From contig NZ_CP077800.1 of NCBI RefSeq assembly GCF_019112525.1, forward strand, positions 4,154,001 through 4,218,000: 64,000 nucleotides of DNA. Reading direction: 5' to 3'. This document shows, piece after piece, positions 8,128-17,475 of this stretch (positions are counted from its first letter, which is position 1; the number at the start of each line of letters is the position of its first letter). The position numbers and the translations under genes are program-made. The DNA comes from Modestobacter sp. L9-4. Lineage in GTDB: Bacteria; Actinomycetota; Actinomycetes; Mycobacteriales; Geodermatophilaceae. Under the pieces are notes generated by a model, which was not told the DNA's origin, did no database searches, and saw nothing but the letters and a program-made list of their open reading frames with translations.

Positions 8128-8778
8128 ATGAGTGACGAGCAGGACGTGGCAGCGGCCGGACGGGTCGACCAGGCGCGACCGGAGACCGGGGCGACCGCCG
8201 TGGTGCCCGGCCAGCGCACCGAGGCCCACCCGGTGACCCCGCCGACCGAGCCGGCGACGGAGCACCTGACCCAGCCCGGGGTGCCGATGGTCGGACCGCG
8301 ACAGCACGAGACGGCGGCCCCTGCGGCCACCGACCCGGTGCCCGCGGAACCGGTCGGTCAGGAAGCTGCGCCGGGGCACCAGCCGACGACGCCGGTGGAG
8401 GCGCGTCCGCGCCCGCGGCCGCGGATGCCGCGCCCGGAGACGATGATCCGGATGGGGCCCTGGGCGCCGGTCGCGGGTGCTGCGATCGGGTTGCTGCTGG
8501 GCCTGCTCGTGGTGGCGTTCCTCGCCTCGTCCGCCGAGACCTTCGACCAGCGGATGGCGCTGGTGTTCGTCGTCCTGGGGCTGTCGCTGCTCGGCGCCGG
8601 CGGCACGCTGCTGGCCGACGAGGTGCGGCTGCTGCGCCGCGGCACCCAGGCCGTCGAGGCCCGCTCGGCCAACGCCGGGATGATCGCCGGGCTGCTCAAC
8701 GGGCTCACCCCCGCGCGGCTGCTGATCACCGCGAGCGCCTTCTCGCTGCTGCTCAGCGCCTACGTCACGACCAACTGA
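8128..8778 (+). CDS. Membrane protein with a Pro/Thr-rich cytoplasmic tail
   Basis: A 216-residue protein. ATG 8128 is preferred over the in-frame GTG at 8116 because AGGTGA sits eight bases upstream. Residues 1-105 are low-complexity and rich in Pro, Ala, Thr and Glu, then basic (RPRPRPRMPRP). Residues about 112-135, 145-162 and 195-212 are hydrophobic helices. No catalytic motif is visible and the family is not recognised. It converges with the ANTAR gene, with a strong hairpin between. Confidence 0.7.
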   Translation: MSDEQDVAAAGRVDQARPETGATAVVPGQRTEAHPVTPPTEPATEHLTQPGVPMVGPRQHETAAPAATDPVPAEPVGQEAAPGHQPTTPVEARPRPRPRMPRPETMIRMGPWAPVAGAAIGLLLGLLVVAFLASSAETFDQRMALVFVVLGLSLLGAGGTLLADEVRLLRRGTQAVEARSANAGMIAGLLNGLTPARLLITASAFSLLLSAYVTTN

Positions 8779-8817
8779 GCGTCACGACCGACTGAGCGTC
8801 ACCACCGACCGACCACC

Positions 8818-8851
8818 GGCCCGGCCGGCAACCCTGGGTGCCGGCCGGGCC
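8818..8851. terminator. Bidirectional hairpin terminator
   Basis: GGCCCGGCCGGCA and TGCCGGCCGGGCC form a perfect 13-bp stem around an 8-base loop, between the convergent genes ending at 8778 and 8857. There is no T-run, as is common in high-GC actinobacteria. Confidence 0.75.
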
Positions 8852-8856
8852 GCGGG

Positions 8857-9600
8857 TCACTCGCGGTCGGGGGTGCGCAGCTCGTCGAGGTCCAGCCGCC
8901 CGGCGACCAGGTCGTCGGCGACGTCGTCCACCACCCGGCCGGTCGCGAAGGCGTGCGCCTTGAGCACGGCCAGGGCGTCGGCGGTGTCCAGGTCGAAGCC
9001 CACGTTGACCATGCCGGTGGCCTGCCAGACCCGGGCCCGGCGCAGCGCGTCGGGGCCGTCCCACCAGCCGCGGCGGCCCTCCTCGACGGGGGCACCCAGG
9101 GCGGCGGCGACCATCGCCCGGGTCATCGCGATGGTCACGTCGGCGACGTCCTCACGGTCGGTCGCCGGCAGCTGGTCGGCGTTGCGCACGTAGAGGTCCA
9201 GCACGACCAGCGGACCCAGCGGCGGCAGCAGCGGCACCGACAGCACCGCGTGGAACTTCGTCTTCCCGACCAGCGCCTCGTGCAGCTCGGGCCAGTTGCG
9301 CGCGATGGCGGCCTCGTCGAAGGCGATGACCACGCCGTCGTCGTGCGCCCGCAGCGCGGGGCCGTCGCCGTGGGTGAACTGCAGCCGCTCGGCCTGCGAG
9401 GCGGTCGCGTCACTGGCGCCGATCGGCGTCCGGTGCCCGTCCATGTCGTGGATGCTCAGGCCCGCGCCGTCCACCGGCAGTGCGGCCACGGCAGCCCGGG
9501 CCAGCCGGACGGCGAGCATCTCCGGGCCGCGGAGCTCCGGCGGCGGCAGCTTGTCCAGCTCCGCCAGGAAGCGCTGTGCTGCCGGACCCGGCTCGGTCAT
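8857..9600 (-). CDS. GAF-ANTAR domain transcription antitermination regulator
   Basis: A 247-residue protein. ATG 9600 follows GGAGGAACCAG, a good ribosome-binding site. Residues about 20-165 form a GAF sensor domain (LSIHDMDGHRTPIGASD, VLSVPLLPPLGPLVVLDLY). Residues about 180-240 form an ANTAR RNA-binding three-helix bundle (RRARVWQATGMVNVGFDLD...DALAVLKAHAF). Such proteins bind dual hexaloop RNA hairpins and prevent termination. The GAF ligand is unknown; there is no phospho-acceptor receiver domain. No obvious target leader was identified nearby. Confidence 0.88.
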   Translation of the reverse strand: MTEPGPAAQRFLAELDKLPPPELRGPEMLAVRLARAAVAALPVDGAGLSIHDMDGHRTPIGASDATASQAERLQFTHGDGPALRAHDDGVVIAFDEAAIARNWPELHEALVGKTKFHAVLSVPLLPPLGPLVVLDLYVRNADQLPATDREDVADVTIAMTRAMVAAALGAPVEEGRRGWWDGPDALRRARVWQATGMVNVGFDLDTADALAVLKAHAFATGRVVDDVADDLVAGRLDLDELRTPDRE

Positions 9601-9665
9601 CTGGTTCCTCCGTCGTCGTCACGCCCGGCGGTGCCGGGGCGAACTGCCCTGCACACTCTGCCCGG

Positions 9666-10433
9666 TCAGCCGAAGGCGTCCAGCCCCAGGTGCACCGCGA
9701 GGCCCAGGCCGGCCACCGCGATGACCCGGCGCAGCAGCAGCTGCGGCACCACCCGGGCCACCCGTGGGCCCAGCCGGCCACCGGCCAGGCAGCCGATCGC
9801 CAGCGGCAGCACCGCGGACCAGTCGACGTCGGCGAAGAAGACGTAGCCCAGCGCGGCCACCGAGTTCGCCACGCCCAGCACCGAGTTCTTCAGCGCGTTG
9901 CCCTGCGGCAGGCCCACGTCCATGACCAGCAGGAAGGTGGCGAGCATCAGGACCCCGGCGGCCGCGCCGAAGTAGCCGCCGTAGATCGAGATGCCGAAGG
10001 TGCCCAGCACCACGCCCCAGTGGTCGCGGTGCTGGTGCCCGGTCCGGGCGCCCTCGGCGGCCAGCTCCCGGGGGGAGCGCTGCACCAGGATCGCCGCGGA
10101 GGCCGCGGCGATCAGGACGGGCACCAGCTTCTCGAACGCCGAGGAGGGCGTGAGCAGCAGCAGCACCGCGCCCACGGCCCCGCCGGCCAGCCCGGCGGCG
10201 CACAGCCGCACCAGCCGGCGGCGCTGGCCGACGAGCTCGGGCCGGGAGGCGCTGACGGAGCCGACGCTGTTGAACACCAGGGCCACGGTGTTGGTCACGT
10301 TCGCCGACAGCGGCGGGATGCCGGTGGCCAGCAGCGCGGGGTAGCTGATCAGCGAGGCCAGCCCGGCGACGCTGCCCACCAGCCCCGCCCCGAGCCCGGC
10401 GAGCACGAGCAGGAGGAACTCACCGACGTTCAC
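9666..10433 (-). CDS. TauE/SafE family sulfite/sulfonate exporter-like permease (second of pair)
   Basis: A 255-residue polytopic protein with seven to eight membrane helices. GTG 10433 overlaps the stop of the upstream paralogue as GTGA. Family features are the N-terminal GxGAGLVGSVAG with NVTNTVALVFNSVG and the second-half repeat GISIYGGYFGAAAGVLML followed by NALKNSVLG. TauE/SafE proteins export sulfite, sulfoacetate or similar organic anions. It is probably co-expressed with the paralogue, perhaps as a heteromer. Substrate unknown. Confidence 0.85.
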   Translation of the reverse strand: MNVGEFLLLVLAGLGAGLVGSVAGLASLISYPALLATGIPPLSANVTNTVALVFNSVGSVSASRPELVGQRRRLVRLCAAGLAGGAVGAVLLLLTPSSAFEKLVPVLIAAASAAILVQRSPRELAAEGARTGHQHRDHWGVVLGTFGISIYGGYFGAAAGVLMLATFLLVMDVGLPQGNALKNSVLGVANSVAALGYVFFADVDWSAVLPLAIGCLAGGRLGPRVARVVPQLLLRRVIAVAGLGLAVHLGLDAFG

Positions 10434-11203
10434 CGGCGCACCAGCACGACGATCGCGACCAGGCCCAGGACGACGATCCCGGTCCGCAGCACCGGCGCGG
10501 GCAGCCGGCGTCCGAAGGTCGACCCGAGGTGCCCGCCGACCAGCGAGCCGGCGGCGACCAGCCCGGCCGCCCGCCAGTCGACCCGGTCGGAGGCCACCAG
10601 CACGTAGGCGAGGGCGGCGACGGCGTTGACGCCGAGGGTCAGCACGTTCTTGATCGCGTTGAGCCGCTGGAGCGGTTCGCGCAGCAGCAGTCCGAACAGC
10701 CCGACCTGCAGCACGCCCTGGCTGGCGGCGAAGTAGCCGCCGTAGGTGCCGGTGGCGTACGCCCCGGCGACCAGGCCGGCCAGCCGCGCGCCGCGGACGC
10801 CGTCCGGTCCACCGCCCGGCCGGGTGCGCAGCCGCCGCTGCAGCGCCGGCTGGACGGCGACCAGCGCCACGGCCAGACCGACCAGCCCCGGCACGATCGC
10901 CTCGAACGCCGACGCCGGCAGGTGCAGCAGCAGGAACGCCCCGGTGAGGGCGCCGAGCACCGAGGCCGGCAGCAGCCGCAGCAGCAGCCCGCGCTGCCCG
11001 GCGAGCTCGCGCCGGTAGCCGATCGCGCCGGTCAGGTTGCCGGGCACGAGCCCCAGGGAGTTGGAGACGGTCGCGGTCACCGGCGGCAGCCCGACGGCCA
11101 GCAGCACCGGGAAGGTCACCAGCGTGCCCGAGCCGACGACGGCGTTGATGCCGCCCGCGGCCAGCCCCGCCGCGGCCACCGCGACCATCTCCCACGCCGT
11201 CAT
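10430..11203 (-). CDS. TauE/SafE family sulfite/sulfonate exporter-like permease (first of pair)
   Basis: A 257-residue polytopic protein starting at ATG 11203. It shows the duplicated TauE/SafE half motifs: NAVVGSGTLVTFPVLLAVG with NSLGLVPGNL, then TYGGYFAASQGVLQVGL with LNAIKNVLT. It is clearly a paralogue of the following gene, in the same order and overlapping it by four bases. The pair probably arose by tandem duplication or was acquired as a two-gene unit. Confidence 0.85.
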   Translation of the reverse strand: MTAWEMVAVAAAGLAAGGINAVVGSGTLVTFPVLLAVGLPPVTATVSNSLGLVPGNLTGAIGYRRELAGQRGLLLRLLPASVLGALTGAFLLLHLPASAFEAIVPGLVGLAVALVAVQPALQRRLRTRPGGGPDGVRGARLAGLVAGAYATGTYGGYFAASQGVLQVGLFGLLLREPLQRLNAIKNVLTLGVNAVAALAYVLVASDRVDWRAAGLVAAGSLVGGHLGSTFGRRLPAPVLRTGIVVLGLVAIVVLVRR

Positions 11204-11346
11204 GCCCGCATCTCCGCGAGGGTGTCACAGCCCCCGGGACCGCCCGACGGACAGCCGTCGGCACACCGCTCAGCAGGTGCGGAACGGGGCGAGCGGTCCG
11301 CGGAGACGCCCCGGTCGTCCGTCCGGGCCGGTCAGGACGCCCCGGG

Positions 11347-13653
11347 TCAGGCGGGCGCGAGCTCCCCGGCGGAGGACCGGCGGCGGTTGTCGACCAGCCA
11401 GGTGGAGAAGTCCCCGATCGGGGCCGGCGGGAGGTACAGGTAGCCCTGCAGCGAGCCGATGCCGGCGCGCTCGAGGAACTGCTGCTGCTCGACCGACTCC
11501 ACGCCCTCGGCGACGGTCTCCAGGCCGAGTCGGTCGGCCATCTGCACGATCGCCTCGACCACCGCCTGGTCGGCGGCCTGGGTCAGCACGCCGGCGACGA
11601 ACGAGCGGTCGATCTTGACGATGCCGATCGGCAGGCTGCGCAGCGTGGTGAGCGCGGAGTAGCCGGTGCCGAAGTCGTCCAGCGCGATGCCCACGCCCAG
11701 GGCGACCAGCGCGTCGAGGGTGGCCGAGACGACGGGGGAGTCCAGCACCGTGGTCTCGGTGACCTCGACGACCAGCTGACCCGGCGCCAGGCCGGCCGCG
11801 GCCAGCGACTCGCGCACCAGCTCCACGAACCGGGGGTGCGCCAGCTGGGTGGGGGAGGCGTTGACGTGTACGGCGACCGGGCTGCCGGACCGCGACCAGG
11901 CGGCGGCGTCGGCGCACGCCTGCCGGACGACGTACTCGCCCAGCGGCACGATCGCCCCGGTGTCCTCGGCCAGCGGCAGGAACGCGTCCGGCGTCAGCAG
12001 CCCGCGGGTGGGGTGCGCCCAGCGGACGAGCGCCTCCACGGCGGTGCAGCTGCCGTCGGCGGAGGAGACCACCGGCTGGTAGGCGAGCACGAGCTGGCCG
12101 TCGTCCACCGCGGCGCGCAGCTCGGCCTCGGCGCTGGCGGCGTCCTCCAGCTGCAGCAGTCCGGGGTGGAAGAACTGCACCCGGTTCTTGCCCGCGGCCT
12201 TGGCCGCGTACATCGCGACGTCGGCCTGGTGCACGATGAGCGTCTCGTTGAGGCCGGGTTGCACGCGGGTGGCCCCGATGCTCGCGCCGATCCGGGCCAG
12301 TCCCTCGGGCAGCTCCACGGGGGTGGAGATCATCTCCACGATCCGCTGGCCGATCCCGCGGGCCTCGGCCTCGCCGGCGCCGCGCAGCAGGACGGCGAAC
12401 TCGTCCCCGCCGAGCCGGGCGCACAGGTCCTCGGCGCGCAGGGTGCCGGTGAGCTCGCAGCCCAGGTGGGCCAGCAGCCGGTCGCCGGAGAGGTGGCCGA
12501 GCGAGTCGTTGACGACCTTGAAGTCGTCGAGGTCGAGGAAGAGCACCCAGGACTCGGAGTCCGGGTCGGCGAGCGCGGCGTTCATGGCGCCGGAGAAGGC
12601 CGTCCGGTTGGCCAGGCCGGTGAGCCGGTCCGTCAGCGCCTGGGCCTGCAGCTCGCGGTGGGCGCTGCTGGTGCGCAGGGCGAGGGCGACCTGGTTGAGC
12701 ATCGACTGGACGGCGAGCAGGGCGTCGCGCGGCACGGTGGGGTACCCGCCGAGCAACATGCAGTTCGCCGGCTCGTCCGGCATGGGCACGACCAGCCACT
12801 CACCGCGGATGCCGGAGCTGAACACGAGGGCGGCGGGCGGCTCCACCGCCTGCGGCACCGACAGGTCGGCCTCCGCGGGGACCATGGCGGCGGAGAGGCT
12901 GACGGGCGGGCGGAGGAACTCCCCGGCGGTGCCCTGGACCAGCAGGGTGTCGCCCTCGCGGTGCAGCACGGCCGCCCGCAGACCCGGCGTCGCGGCGCAG
13001 ACCGCCTCGGCGGTGGACCACGCCGTCCGCAGGATCTCCGAGCGGTCGGTGACGCCGAGCAGCTGCCCGCCGAGGGCGGCCAGCGCGGTGTCGCGGGACT
13101 GGGTGGACTCCCGCTCGAACAGCCCCACCGCCAGGTGGCGGACGACGAAGACGGTCAGCAGCAGCACCGGCAGGTTGCCCAGGACGGCGGAGGACGCCAG
13201 CTGCGCCCCGTGCCCGGGGACCAGGGTCCACACCGGCAGCGCGGCGCTCAGGGCGAGGCAGACGCCGATCCCGTAGCCGACGATGCGCCGGGTGTCGCCG
13301 TAGACGGCCCGGTACCAGACGGCGGGGAAGGCGACCCCGAGGGCGAGCACCGGTCGCGGGCAGGCAGCGGCGAACAGGACCAGGGCCGCCATGTCCGCGA
13401 GGTCGGCGGCCAGGGGGGCCCGCCGCCGGCGGTAGCGGTGCAGCCAGGAGGTCAGGAAGGTGACGGCGGCGACCGCGGCCAGCAGGAACGACCAGCCGGT
13501 GACGTCGCCGGACAGGACGGTGAGGCTGGTGAGGCCGACGGCGGCGATGCTGCTGACGCAGAACAGCCACCGGGTGTGCTCCACCAGCTCGGCGGGCGGG
13601 TGGAGGCGCGTGAGGGCAGCACGCAGCAGCGGTGCGACGCGTGGGGTGCTCAT
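11347..13653 (-). CDS. Membrane-bound GGDEF-EAL c-di-GMP enzyme
   Basis: A 768-residue protein. Residues 1-180 contain about six hydrophobic helices of a MASE-like membrane sensor. A GAF-like region spans about 190-325. The GGDEF domain (about 340-500) has an intact RLGGDEF active site and an RxxD inhibitory site (RAED) five residues before it. The EAL domain (about 515-755) has AVEALVRW, HVNASP, ETTVLDS, LDDFGTGYSA, VKIDRSF and AEGVES, so all metal-binding and catalytic residues appear present. It could both make and break c-di-GMP at the membrane. The ATG at 13653 is the natural start; the upstream 177 bp hold its promoter. Confidence 0.93.
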   Translation of the reverse strand: MSTPRVAPLLRAALTRLHPPAELVEHTRWLFCVSSIAAVGLTSLTVLSGDVTGWSFLLAAVAAVTFLTSWLHRYRRRRAPLAADLADMAALVLFAAACPRPVLALGVAFPAVWYRAVYGDTRRIVGYGIGVCLALSAALPVWTLVPGHGAQLASSAVLGNLPVLLLTVFVVRHLAVGLFERESTQSRDTALAALGGQLLGVTDRSEILRTAWSTAEAVCAATPGLRAAVLHREGDTLLVQGTAGEFLRPPVSLSAAMVPAEADLSVPQAVEPPAALVFSSGIRGEWLVVPMPDEPANCMLLGGYPTVPRDALLAVQSMLNQVALALRTSSAHRELQAQALTDRLTGLANRTAFSGAMNAALADPDSESWVLFLDLDDFKVVNDSLGHLSGDRLLAHLGCELTGTLRAEDLCARLGGDEFAVLLRGAGEAEARGIGQRIVEMISTPVELPEGLARIGASIGATRVQPGLNETLIVHQADVAMYAAKAAGKNRVQFFHPGLLQLEDAASAEAELRAAVDDGQLVLAYQPVVSSADGSCTAVEALVRWAHPTRGLLTPDAFLPLAEDTGAIVPLGEYVVRQACADAAAWSRSGSPVAVHVNASPTQLAHPRFVELVRESLAAAGLAPGQLVVEVTETTVLDSPVVSATLDALVALGVGIALDDFGTGYSALTTLRSLPIGIVKIDRSFVAGVLTQAADQAVVEAIVQMADRLGLETVAEGVESVEQQQFLERAGIGSLQGYLYLPPAPIGDFSTWLVDNRRRSSAGELAPA

Positions 13654-13830
13654 CTGGATGGTCCGTCCTCAGCTGGCGGAGGGGACGTCGTGGTCGCGAC
13701 GTCGGGCCTCATGCCAGGTGCATCGTCAGCGGACGATCCCGTCTTGATCACCCCGAGGGGGCAGTCCACTGCGAGGTGGCTCACATACGGGTGCTCGACA
13801 GGGCGCCGCTGGGCCGGGCAGGCTCGGGAG

Positions 13831-14370
13831 GTGTCACGCAGCGCGCCCTCCTACCGCTTCTCCTCCACGTGGCGGGTCGCCGGCACCGTCGCCGAGGTGC
13901 AGGCGGTGCTCAGCGACCCGGGCACGCTCACCCGCTGGTGGCCGTCGGTCTACTCCGCCGTCGTGCCCGTGGCCGAGGGGCGGCCGGACGGCGTGGGCCG
14001 CAGCGTGCGGCTCGCCACCCAGGGGTGGCTGCCGTACACGCTGGACTGGACGCTGACGATCACCGAGCCGCCGACCGAGCGGGGCTCCGCCCTGTCCGCG
14101 GTCGGTGACCTGGTCGGTGCCGGTCGCTGGACGTTCGCCCAGGACGGCCCCGAGGTCGTCATCGACTACGACTGGCAGGTGGCCGCGACCAAGCCGGTGA
14201 TCGCCCGGTTGAGCTGGCTGCTGCGCCCGGTGTTCGCCGCCAACCACGAGTGGGCGATGGCCCGTGGCGAGGAGAGCCTGGCCCTGGAGCTCCGCCGCCG
14301 CCGGGACCCCGCCGCCGCCGTCCCGCCCCCGCCCGGCCCGACCTTCCCCCGCCTCCACCGGCCCCGCTGA
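13831..14370 (+). CDS. SRPBCC (START/Bet v1-like) superfamily protein
   Basis: About 179 residues from GTG 13831. The start is uncertain: GGGAGG directly abuts it, and an in-frame ATG at 13711 would add a 40-residue tail of poor quality. Features typical of polyketide-cyclase/dehydrase-like SRPBCC proteins are visible: SSTWRVAGTVAEVQAVLSDP near the start, LTRWWPSVYS, a central beta-sheet, and a long C-terminal helix. It probably binds a hydrophobic ligand. The C-terminus is Pro/Arg rich. It diverges from the GGDEF-EAL gene. Confidence 0.75.
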   Translation: MSRSAPSYRFSSTWRVAGTVAEVQAVLSDPGTLTRWWPSVYSAVVPVAEGRPDGVGRSVRLATQGWLPYTLDWTLTITEPPTERGSALSAVGDLVGAGRWTFAQDGPEVVIDYDWQVAATKPVIARLSWLLRPVFAANHEWAMARGEESLALELRRRRDPAAAVPPPPGPTFPRLHRPR

Positions 14371-14382
14371 CCCCGGCCCTGG

Positions 14383-14433
14383 CCCTCCTGCAGGGGCCCG
14401 CGCCGAGCTCGCGAGGCGTGGGGGGCAGGAGGG
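14383..14433. terminator. Hairpin between convergent genes
   Basis: CCCTCCTGC (14383-14391) and GCAGGAGGG (14425-14433) pair across a 33-base loop that can fold further; TCCTTCGTTC follows on the + strand. It lies between the convergent SRPBCC and helicase genes. Confidence 0.5.
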
Positions 14434-14441
14434 TCCTTCGT

Positions 14442-17063
14442 TCAGTCCTTGCGGCCGGCGTCCACGACGCGCAGGACCAGCACGCCCTCCTCGTCGGAGG
14501 CGTCCAGGTCGATCTCGGCGTCGAAGCCCCAGTCGTGGTCGCCGGCCGGGTCGTCGAGGATCTGCCGCACCTGCCACAGCCGCGGGTCGGTCTTGTCGAC
14601 GATCAGCAGCGCCGGGCCGCGGGCGTCGCCGCCGGTGTTGAGCTCGCCGTGCTCGGCGAAGTAGGCCTGCACGACCTCACCCCACCGGTCGGCGTCCCAG
14701 CCGGAGGCCGCGTCGAGCTCGCCGAGGTCGTACCAGCGGCGCCGGGCGATGAGGTCGACGCGGCGGAAGAGGGAGTTGCGGACCATCGCGGTGAACGCCC
14801 GCTCGTTGCCGCTGAGCGGGCGCGGCCGGGCCGGCACCGACACCGGGGCGTCGAGCGGGCCGGAGGGGTTGGTCAGCTCCTCCCACTCGTCCAGCAGCGA
14901 GGAGTCGACCTGGCGCACGAGCTCGCCCAGCCACTCGACGATGTCGGTGACCTCCTCGGTGCGGGCGTCGGCCGGGACGCCGGAGCGCAGCGCCTTGAAC
15001 GCATCCGACAGGTACCGCAGCACGGCGCCCTCGGAGCGGGTGAGCTGGTAGGTGTTGACCAGCTCGCGGAAGGTCATCGCCTGCTCCCACATGTCCCGCA
15101 CCACGGACTTGGGCGACAGCTGGGCGTCGGCCACCCAGGGGTTGGACGAGCGGTAGGTCTCGAACGCGTACTCGAGCAGCTCCTCCAGCGGCTTGGGGTA
15201 GGTGATCTCCTCCAGCAGCTCCATGCGCTCGTCGTACTCGATGCCCTCGGCCTTCATCTGCGCCACCGCGGCGCCCTTGGCCTTGTTCAGCTGGGCGGCG
15301 ATGATCTGCCGCGGGTCGTCCAGCGTGGCCTCGATGACCGAGACGACGTCCAGGGCGTAGGTGTCGACGCCGTTCTCGTCCGGGCCCGGGTTGAGCAGCC
15401 CGATCGCGGCCAGGGCGAACGTGGACAGGGGCTGGTTGAGCGCGAAGTCCGGCGGCAGGTCGACCGTGAGCCGGTAGCGGCGGCCGTCGGGCTCGGGCTC
15501 GGCGAGCCGCTCGATGACCCCGGCCTGCAGCAGGCCGCGGGCGATGCCGATCGCCTCGCGGACGTGCTTGCGCTGCCGTGAGCGGGGCTCGTGGTTGTCG
15601 GTGAGCAGGTGCTTCATGGCCGCGAACGGGTCACCGGGTCGAGCGAGCACGTTGAGCAGCATCCCGGTGGAGACCTTGAAGTGGCTGGTCAGCGGCTCGG
15701 GGTCGGCGTTGATCAGCCGCTGCTGGGTGGCCTCGCTCCACGGCACCATGCCCTCGGGCGCCTTGCGGCGCACCAGCTTGCGGCGCTTCTTCGGGTCGTC
15801 GGCGACCTTGGCGAACTGCTTGAGGTTCTCCACCTCGTGCTCGGGCGCCTGGACGACGACCGTGCCGGCGGTGTCGTAGCCCGCGCGTCCGGCCCGTCCG
15901 GCGATCTGGTGGAACTCGCGGGCGTTGAGCAGCCGGGTGCGCGTGCCGTCGTACTTGCTCAGGGCGGAGAACACCACGGTGCGGATCGGCACGTTGATGC
16001 CCACGCCCAGGGTGTCGGTGCCGCAGATGACCTTGAGCAGCCCGGCCTGGGCCAGCTGCTCGATCAGCCGCCGGTACTTGGGCAGCATGCCGGCGTGGTG
16101 CACGCCGATGCCGTGGCGCACCAGCCGCGACAGCGTCGTCCCGAACGCCGAGGAGAAGCGGAACCCGCCGATCATGTCGGCGATCGCGGCCTTCTCCTCC
16201 TTGGTGGAGACGTTGACGCTCATCAGCGCCTGCGCGCGCTCGAGCGCGGTGGCCTGGGTGAAGTGCACGACGTAGACCGGCGCCTGCTTCGTGCTCAGCA
16301 GCTCGTCGATCGTCTCGTGCATCGGCGTGGTCGCGTAGTAGTGCGACAGCGGCACCGGGCGCTCGGCGTTGGCGACCAGGGCGGTGGGCCGGCCGGTACG
16401 CCGGGTGAGGTCCTCGCGCAGCGTGGTGACGTCGCCGAGGGTGGCGCTCATCAGGAGGAACTGGGCGTTGGGCAGCTCGATCAGCGGCACCTGCCAGGCC
16501 CAGCCGCGGTCGGGGTCGCCGTAGAAGTGGAACTCGTCCATCACGACCAGGCCGATGTCGGCGTCGGGCCCTTCACGCAGTGCGATGTTGGCCAGCACCT
16601 CGGCGGTGCAGGCGATGATCGGTGCGTCGGCGTTGACGCTGGCGTCGCCGGTGAGCATGCCGACGTTGGCCGCGCCGAAGACCCCGCACAGGGCGAAGAA
16701 CTTCTCGCTGACCAGCGCCTTGATCGGTGCGGTGTAGAAGCTGACCCGGTCGGTCGCCAGCGCTGCGTACTGCGCGCCGGTCGCGACGAGTGACTTGCCC
16801 GAGCCGGTCGGGGTGGCCAGGACGACGTTCGCGCCGCTGACAAGCTCGATCAGCGCCTCCTCCTGCGCCGGGTAGAGCACCGTGCCCGACGCCTCGGCCC
16901 ACTCGGCGAACCGGGCGAACACGGCGTCGGGGTCGCTGCCCAGGGCCACGAGGTCGGTGAGGTCGTCGGGGTCGGCGATCAGCGGCGTGGCGCCCGGGGA
17001 GGGCAGTGCCGTGGCGGGGGAGTCGGCCGGGGTCGCGTCGGTGCCGGCGGGGGAGAGCGTCAT
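14442..17063 (-). CDS. DEAD/DEAH-box RNA helicase with C-terminal DUF3516 domain
   Basis: An 873-residue Ski2-like superfamily 2 helicase. The core motifs are all present: Walker A ATPTGSGKSLV, DEFH (motif II), MSATLGD (motif III) and HQIAGRAGRAG (motif VI). The C-terminal half corresponds to the actinobacterial DUF3516 region. This family is common in actinobacteria and is thought to act in RNA turnover or processing. ATG 17063 gives a natural N-terminus with a 25-residue low-complexity lead. No frameshift or missing motif was seen. Confidence 0.92.
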   Translation of the reverse strand: MTLSPAGTDATPADSPATALPSPGATPLIADPDDLTDLVALGSDPDAVFARFAEWAEASGTVLYPAQEEALIELVSGANVVLATPTGSGKSLVATGAQYAALATDRVSFYTAPIKALVSEKFFALCGVFGAANVGMLTGDASVNADAPIIACTAEVLANIALREGPDADIGLVVMDEFHFYGDPDRGWAWQVPLIELPNAQFLLMSATLGDVTTLREDLTRRTGRPTALVANAERPVPLSHYYATTPMHETIDELLSTKQAPVYVVHFTQATALERAQALMSVNVSTKEEKAAIADMIGGFRFSSAFGTTLSRLVRHGIGVHHAGMLPKYRRLIEQLAQAGLLKVICGTDTLGVGINVPIRTVVFSALSKYDGTRTRLLNAREFHQIAGRAGRAGYDTAGTVVVQAPEHEVENLKQFAKVADDPKKRRKLVRRKAPEGMVPWSEATQQRLINADPEPLTSHFKVSTGMLLNVLARPGDPFAAMKHLLTDNHEPRSRQRKHVREAIGIARGLLQAGVIERLAEPEPDGRRYRLTVDLPPDFALNQPLSTFALAAIGLLNPGPDENGVDTYALDVVSVIEATLDDPRQIIAAQLNKAKGAAVAQMKAEGIEYDERMELLEEITYPKPLEELLEYAFETYRSSNPWVADAQLSPKSVVRDMWEQAMTFRELVNTYQLTRSEGAVLRYLSDAFKALRSGVPADARTEEVTDIVEWLGELVRQVDSSLLDEWEELTNPSGPLDAPVSVPARPRPLSGNERAFTAMVRNSLFRRVDLIARRRWYDLGELDAASGWDADRWGEVVQAYFAEHGELNTGGDARGPALLIVDKTDPRLWQVRQILDDPAGDHDWGFDAEIDLDASDEEGVLVLRVVDAGRKD

Positions 17064-17226
17064 CGTGCCCTCCAGCGTGCCCGATGCCCGTGACGTTCCC
17101 GCGCCGGGCCGCGGGCCGGCAGGTCACCCGATCGGGTCACGAGTCGGTCTCAGCGGGTCGGTGCGTGCATGAAGAGGCGAACAGTGGGACATTAGGTGAA
17201 CGGAAGGTTAACGAGAGGTGGATGTC

Positions 17227-17376
17227 ATGCGTGAGAACCTGTGCCCCGAGCTCAAGTGGGTCCCCGTGGTCGACGGTGCCGGACGGCGTCGTCTCGAGAT
17301 GCGCTGGGACGCACCGGTCAGTTCCGTCGTCCCGATGCGCAGCAGCGTGCGCGTGGCGGCGTCCCGCGCGGCCTGA
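17227..17376 (+). CDS. Small 49-residue protein of unknown function
   Basis: A short frame starting at ATG 17227 (or GTG 17218) with an AGAGGTGG ribosome-binding site 8-14 bases upstream. It encodes 49 residues beginning MRENLCPELKWVPVVDGAG and containing RRRLEMRWDAP. It has codon bias like its neighbours, its own upstream intergenic region, and a large hairpin terminator downstream at 17422-17475. Those three facts support a real small gene rather than a chance frame. It is basic with no membrane helix. Function unknown. Confidence 0.6.
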   Translation: MRENLCPELKWVPVVDGAGRRRLEMRWDAPVSSVVPMRSSVRVAASRAA

Positions 17377-17421
17377 CGGACACCCCACCGGCACCCGGTG
17401 GGACGGCAGCAGATCCGACCG

Positions 17422-17475
17422 GCGACCCGGGAGGAGACGAGGCGCGGCACGCCTCCTCGTCACCTCCCGGGTCGC
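17422..17475 (+). terminator. Strong hairpin terminator after the small gene
   Basis: GCGACCCGGGAGG-A-GACGAGG pairs with CCTCGTC-A-CCTCCCGGGTCGC, a 20-bp stem with one A/A mismatch and a 12-base loop region. No T-run follows. It separates the small gene from the SDR gene. Confidence 0.75.

Noticed and set aside
5901-8330. An 809-codon open frame on the minus strand over the mannosyltransferase
   Set aside because: The translation is Gln/Gly/Arg-rich without motifs and mirrors the codon bias of the real membrane protein gene on the other strand.
13711-13830. Longer start (ATG 13711) for the SRPBCC protein
   Set aside because: The added 40 residues have no similarity to the fold and cover the likely promoter region.
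17126-17137. 12-bp palindrome ACCCGATCGGGT upstream of the helicase gene
   Set aside because: It may be an operator, but such palindromes are common in this GC-rich sequence, and nothing links it to a regulator.
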